Positions 6,017 to 6,597 of a DNA stretch of 6,597 nt are shown here, one piece after another; position 1 is the stretch's first letter, and the number at the start of each line of letters is the position of its first letter. A program made the position numbers and the translations under genes. The stretch spans positions 1-6,597 of the forward strand of contig CANRZQ010000154.1 in NCBI GenBank assembly GCA_947644475.1. The letters run 5' to 3'. The notes under the pieces were generated by a model. It searched no databases, had not been told where the DNA came from, and saw only the letters and a list, made by a program, of their open reading frames with translations. Source of the DNA: an uncultured Muribaculaceae bacterium. GTDB lineage: Bacteria > Bacteroidota > Bacteroidia > Bacteroidales > Muribaculaceae.

Positions 6017-6292
6017 TTAGCCAAACAGTTCGGAGTGGGAACCTAATCTAATGAGTTTCACTACGCTTGTTTCCTCATCAATCCATATCAGCAAGTAATC
6101 GCCCTCGATGTGACATTCCATATGTCCGGCATAATCGCCAATGAGCATATGTGCGTGATATTTTTCGGGTATGGCTGCCCCTGTCCTAAGGTATTTATCT
6201 ACAAAATCATATAGTTTGCGTAACTTCTTAGGCTGATTGGCATATCGCTTCAAATCTTTTTTAAAACTCTTCGTCGCCTTTATCTCTTTCAT
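6017..6292 (-). CDS. YafQ-like toxin (RelE/ParE superfamily mRNA interferase)
   Basis: A protein of 91 residues, typical for the family. The N-terminal half is helical and Lys/Arg-rich (SFKKDLKRY, 9-17). The C-terminal half carries the YafQ signature: AHMLIGDYAGHMECHIEGDY (47-66), LLIWID, then LGSHSELFG at the end. By pattern, the catalytic residues of E. coli YafQ (His50, His63, Asp67, Trp68, His87, Phe91) correspond to His48, His61, Asp65, Tyr66, His86 and Phe90; only the Trp is changed, to Tyr. YafQ toxins cut mRNA on the ribosome and are neutralised by their partner. The start ATG shares a base with the antitoxin stop (TGATG), the usual coupling of type II pairs. The gene is visibly richer in A and T than the operon to its left, which suggests horizontal acquisition. 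Its stop abuts the flavodoxin remnant. Confidence 0.9.
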   Translation of the reverse strand: MKEIKATKSFKKDLKRYANQPKKLRKLYDFVDKYLRTGAAIPEKYHAHMLIGDYAGHMECHIEGDYLLIWIDEETSVVKLIRLGSHSELFG

Positions 6293-6543
6293 CAGACATC
6301 GAGAGATTTCAAGAATGATTCATAATTGCTCATGTCAACAGGCGTAATGTTGGCGTCATCTTTCGCTTCCTCCATCGCCGTGATCGTGGCAGCGTTTGGT
6401 GTGTTGAAGGCCACATCCATAAGAATCGTTTCCACATAGTTATTGAGGCTGCGATTATCTCTCGCTGCCAATATTTTCAACCGGTCCAACAACTCAGCAC
6501 GCAACCGAAACATTGCAGATTTTCTATTTATCGCCAATTCCAT
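6292..6543 (-). CDS. Ribbon-helix-helix antitoxin of the YafQ-like toxin
   Basis: A protein of 83 residues. Residues 6-15 (NRKSAMFRLR) fit the DNA-contacting strand of a ribbon-helix-helix fold. They are followed by helix A (about 16-29, ELLDRLKILAARDN) and helix B (about 31-45, RSLNNYVETILMDV), the Arc/MetJ/CopG layout also used by RelB and DinJ. The acidic, less ordered C-terminus (about 55-83, including NYESFLKSLDV) is the likely toxin-binding part. It lies directly upstream of the toxin in the same operon with a one-base overlap, so antitoxin is made first. As in other type II systems, the antitoxin probably represses the promoter just upstream, alone or with toxin. The start ATG (6543-6541) has no Shine-Dalgarno sequence, which is normal in Bacteroidetes. 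Confidence 0.87.
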   Translation of the reverse strand: MELAINRKSAMFRLRAELLDRLKILAARDNRSLNNYVETILMDVAFNTPNAATITAMEEAKDDANITPVDMSNYESFLKSLDV

Positions 6544-6562
6544 AGTGATAGCATTTATATTG

Positions 6563-6594
6563 CAAAATTATATCTTTAATATTTCATAAACAAA
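6563..6594 (-). promoter_or_regulatory. Bacteroidetes-type promoter of the toxin-antitoxin operon
   Basis: On the minus strand TTTG (6594-6591) is followed after 20 bases by TAATTTTG (6570-6563). This matches the Bacteroidetes primary sigma-factor consensus of TTTG at -33 and TAnnTTTG at -7 with 19-21 bases between. Transcription should start a few bases downstream, leaving a short A/T-rich leader before the antitoxin ATG. AATATT and TTGCAA palindromes in and beside the promoter could be antitoxin operator half-sites, but that is speculative. Confidence 0.75.
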
Positions 6595-6597
6595 TAT

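Overview
The window looks like chromosomal DNA from a GC-rich gut Bacteroidales. The evidence is a HmuY-type lipoprotein, calycin-like lipoproteins, the Bacteroidetes-type promoter (TTTG, 20 bases, TAnnTTTG) at the right end, and the absence of Shine-Dalgarno leaders. Muribaculaceae is my best guess at family level; this is inference, not something the sequence proves.

Positions 1-5852 hold one plus-strand run of six genes that reads as a haem or iron acquisition operon. It starts with the 3' end of a calycin-like protein (1-246), then a calycin-like lipoprotein (246-740), a HmuY-family lipoprotein (737-1471), a TonB-dependent outer-membrane receptor of the HmuR haem type with FRAP and NPDL motifs (1520-3469), an unrecognised membrane protein with about eight helices (3605-4468), and a four-helix PepSY-TM protein with two extracytoplasmic domains (4458-5852). 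The first three genes overlap by 1 and 4 bases and the last two by 11, so translation is probably coupled. The surface lipoproteins would capture the ligand, the receptor would move it across the outer membrane using TonB, and the two membrane proteins would act at the inner membrane, possibly by reducing or handling iron or haem. No HmuS or HmuTUV genes are visible; the two membrane proteins sit where such genes would be expected.

The gap between the receptor and the eight-helix protein (3469-3604) is the oddest part. Apart from a 2-base joint it consists entirely of two tandem arrays: eight heptamers starting inside the receptor's stop codon, then nine octamers and a partial one ending directly at the next start codon. 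Neither array interrupts the downstream reading frame, and the octamer array puts a G-quadruplex motif on the minus strand.

Positions 5853-6597 are different in character. A perfect 23-bp inverted repeat follows the operon. Next to it is a minus-strand fragment encoding only the last 29 residues of a flavodoxin. Abutting that fragment is an AT-richer minus-strand toxin-antitoxin pair (ribbon-helix-helix antitoxin and YafQ-like RelE-superfamily toxin, overlapping as TGATG) with its own promoter at the window edge. The layout suggests that the toxin-antitoxin module arrived by a rearrangement that removed or split the flavodoxin gene.
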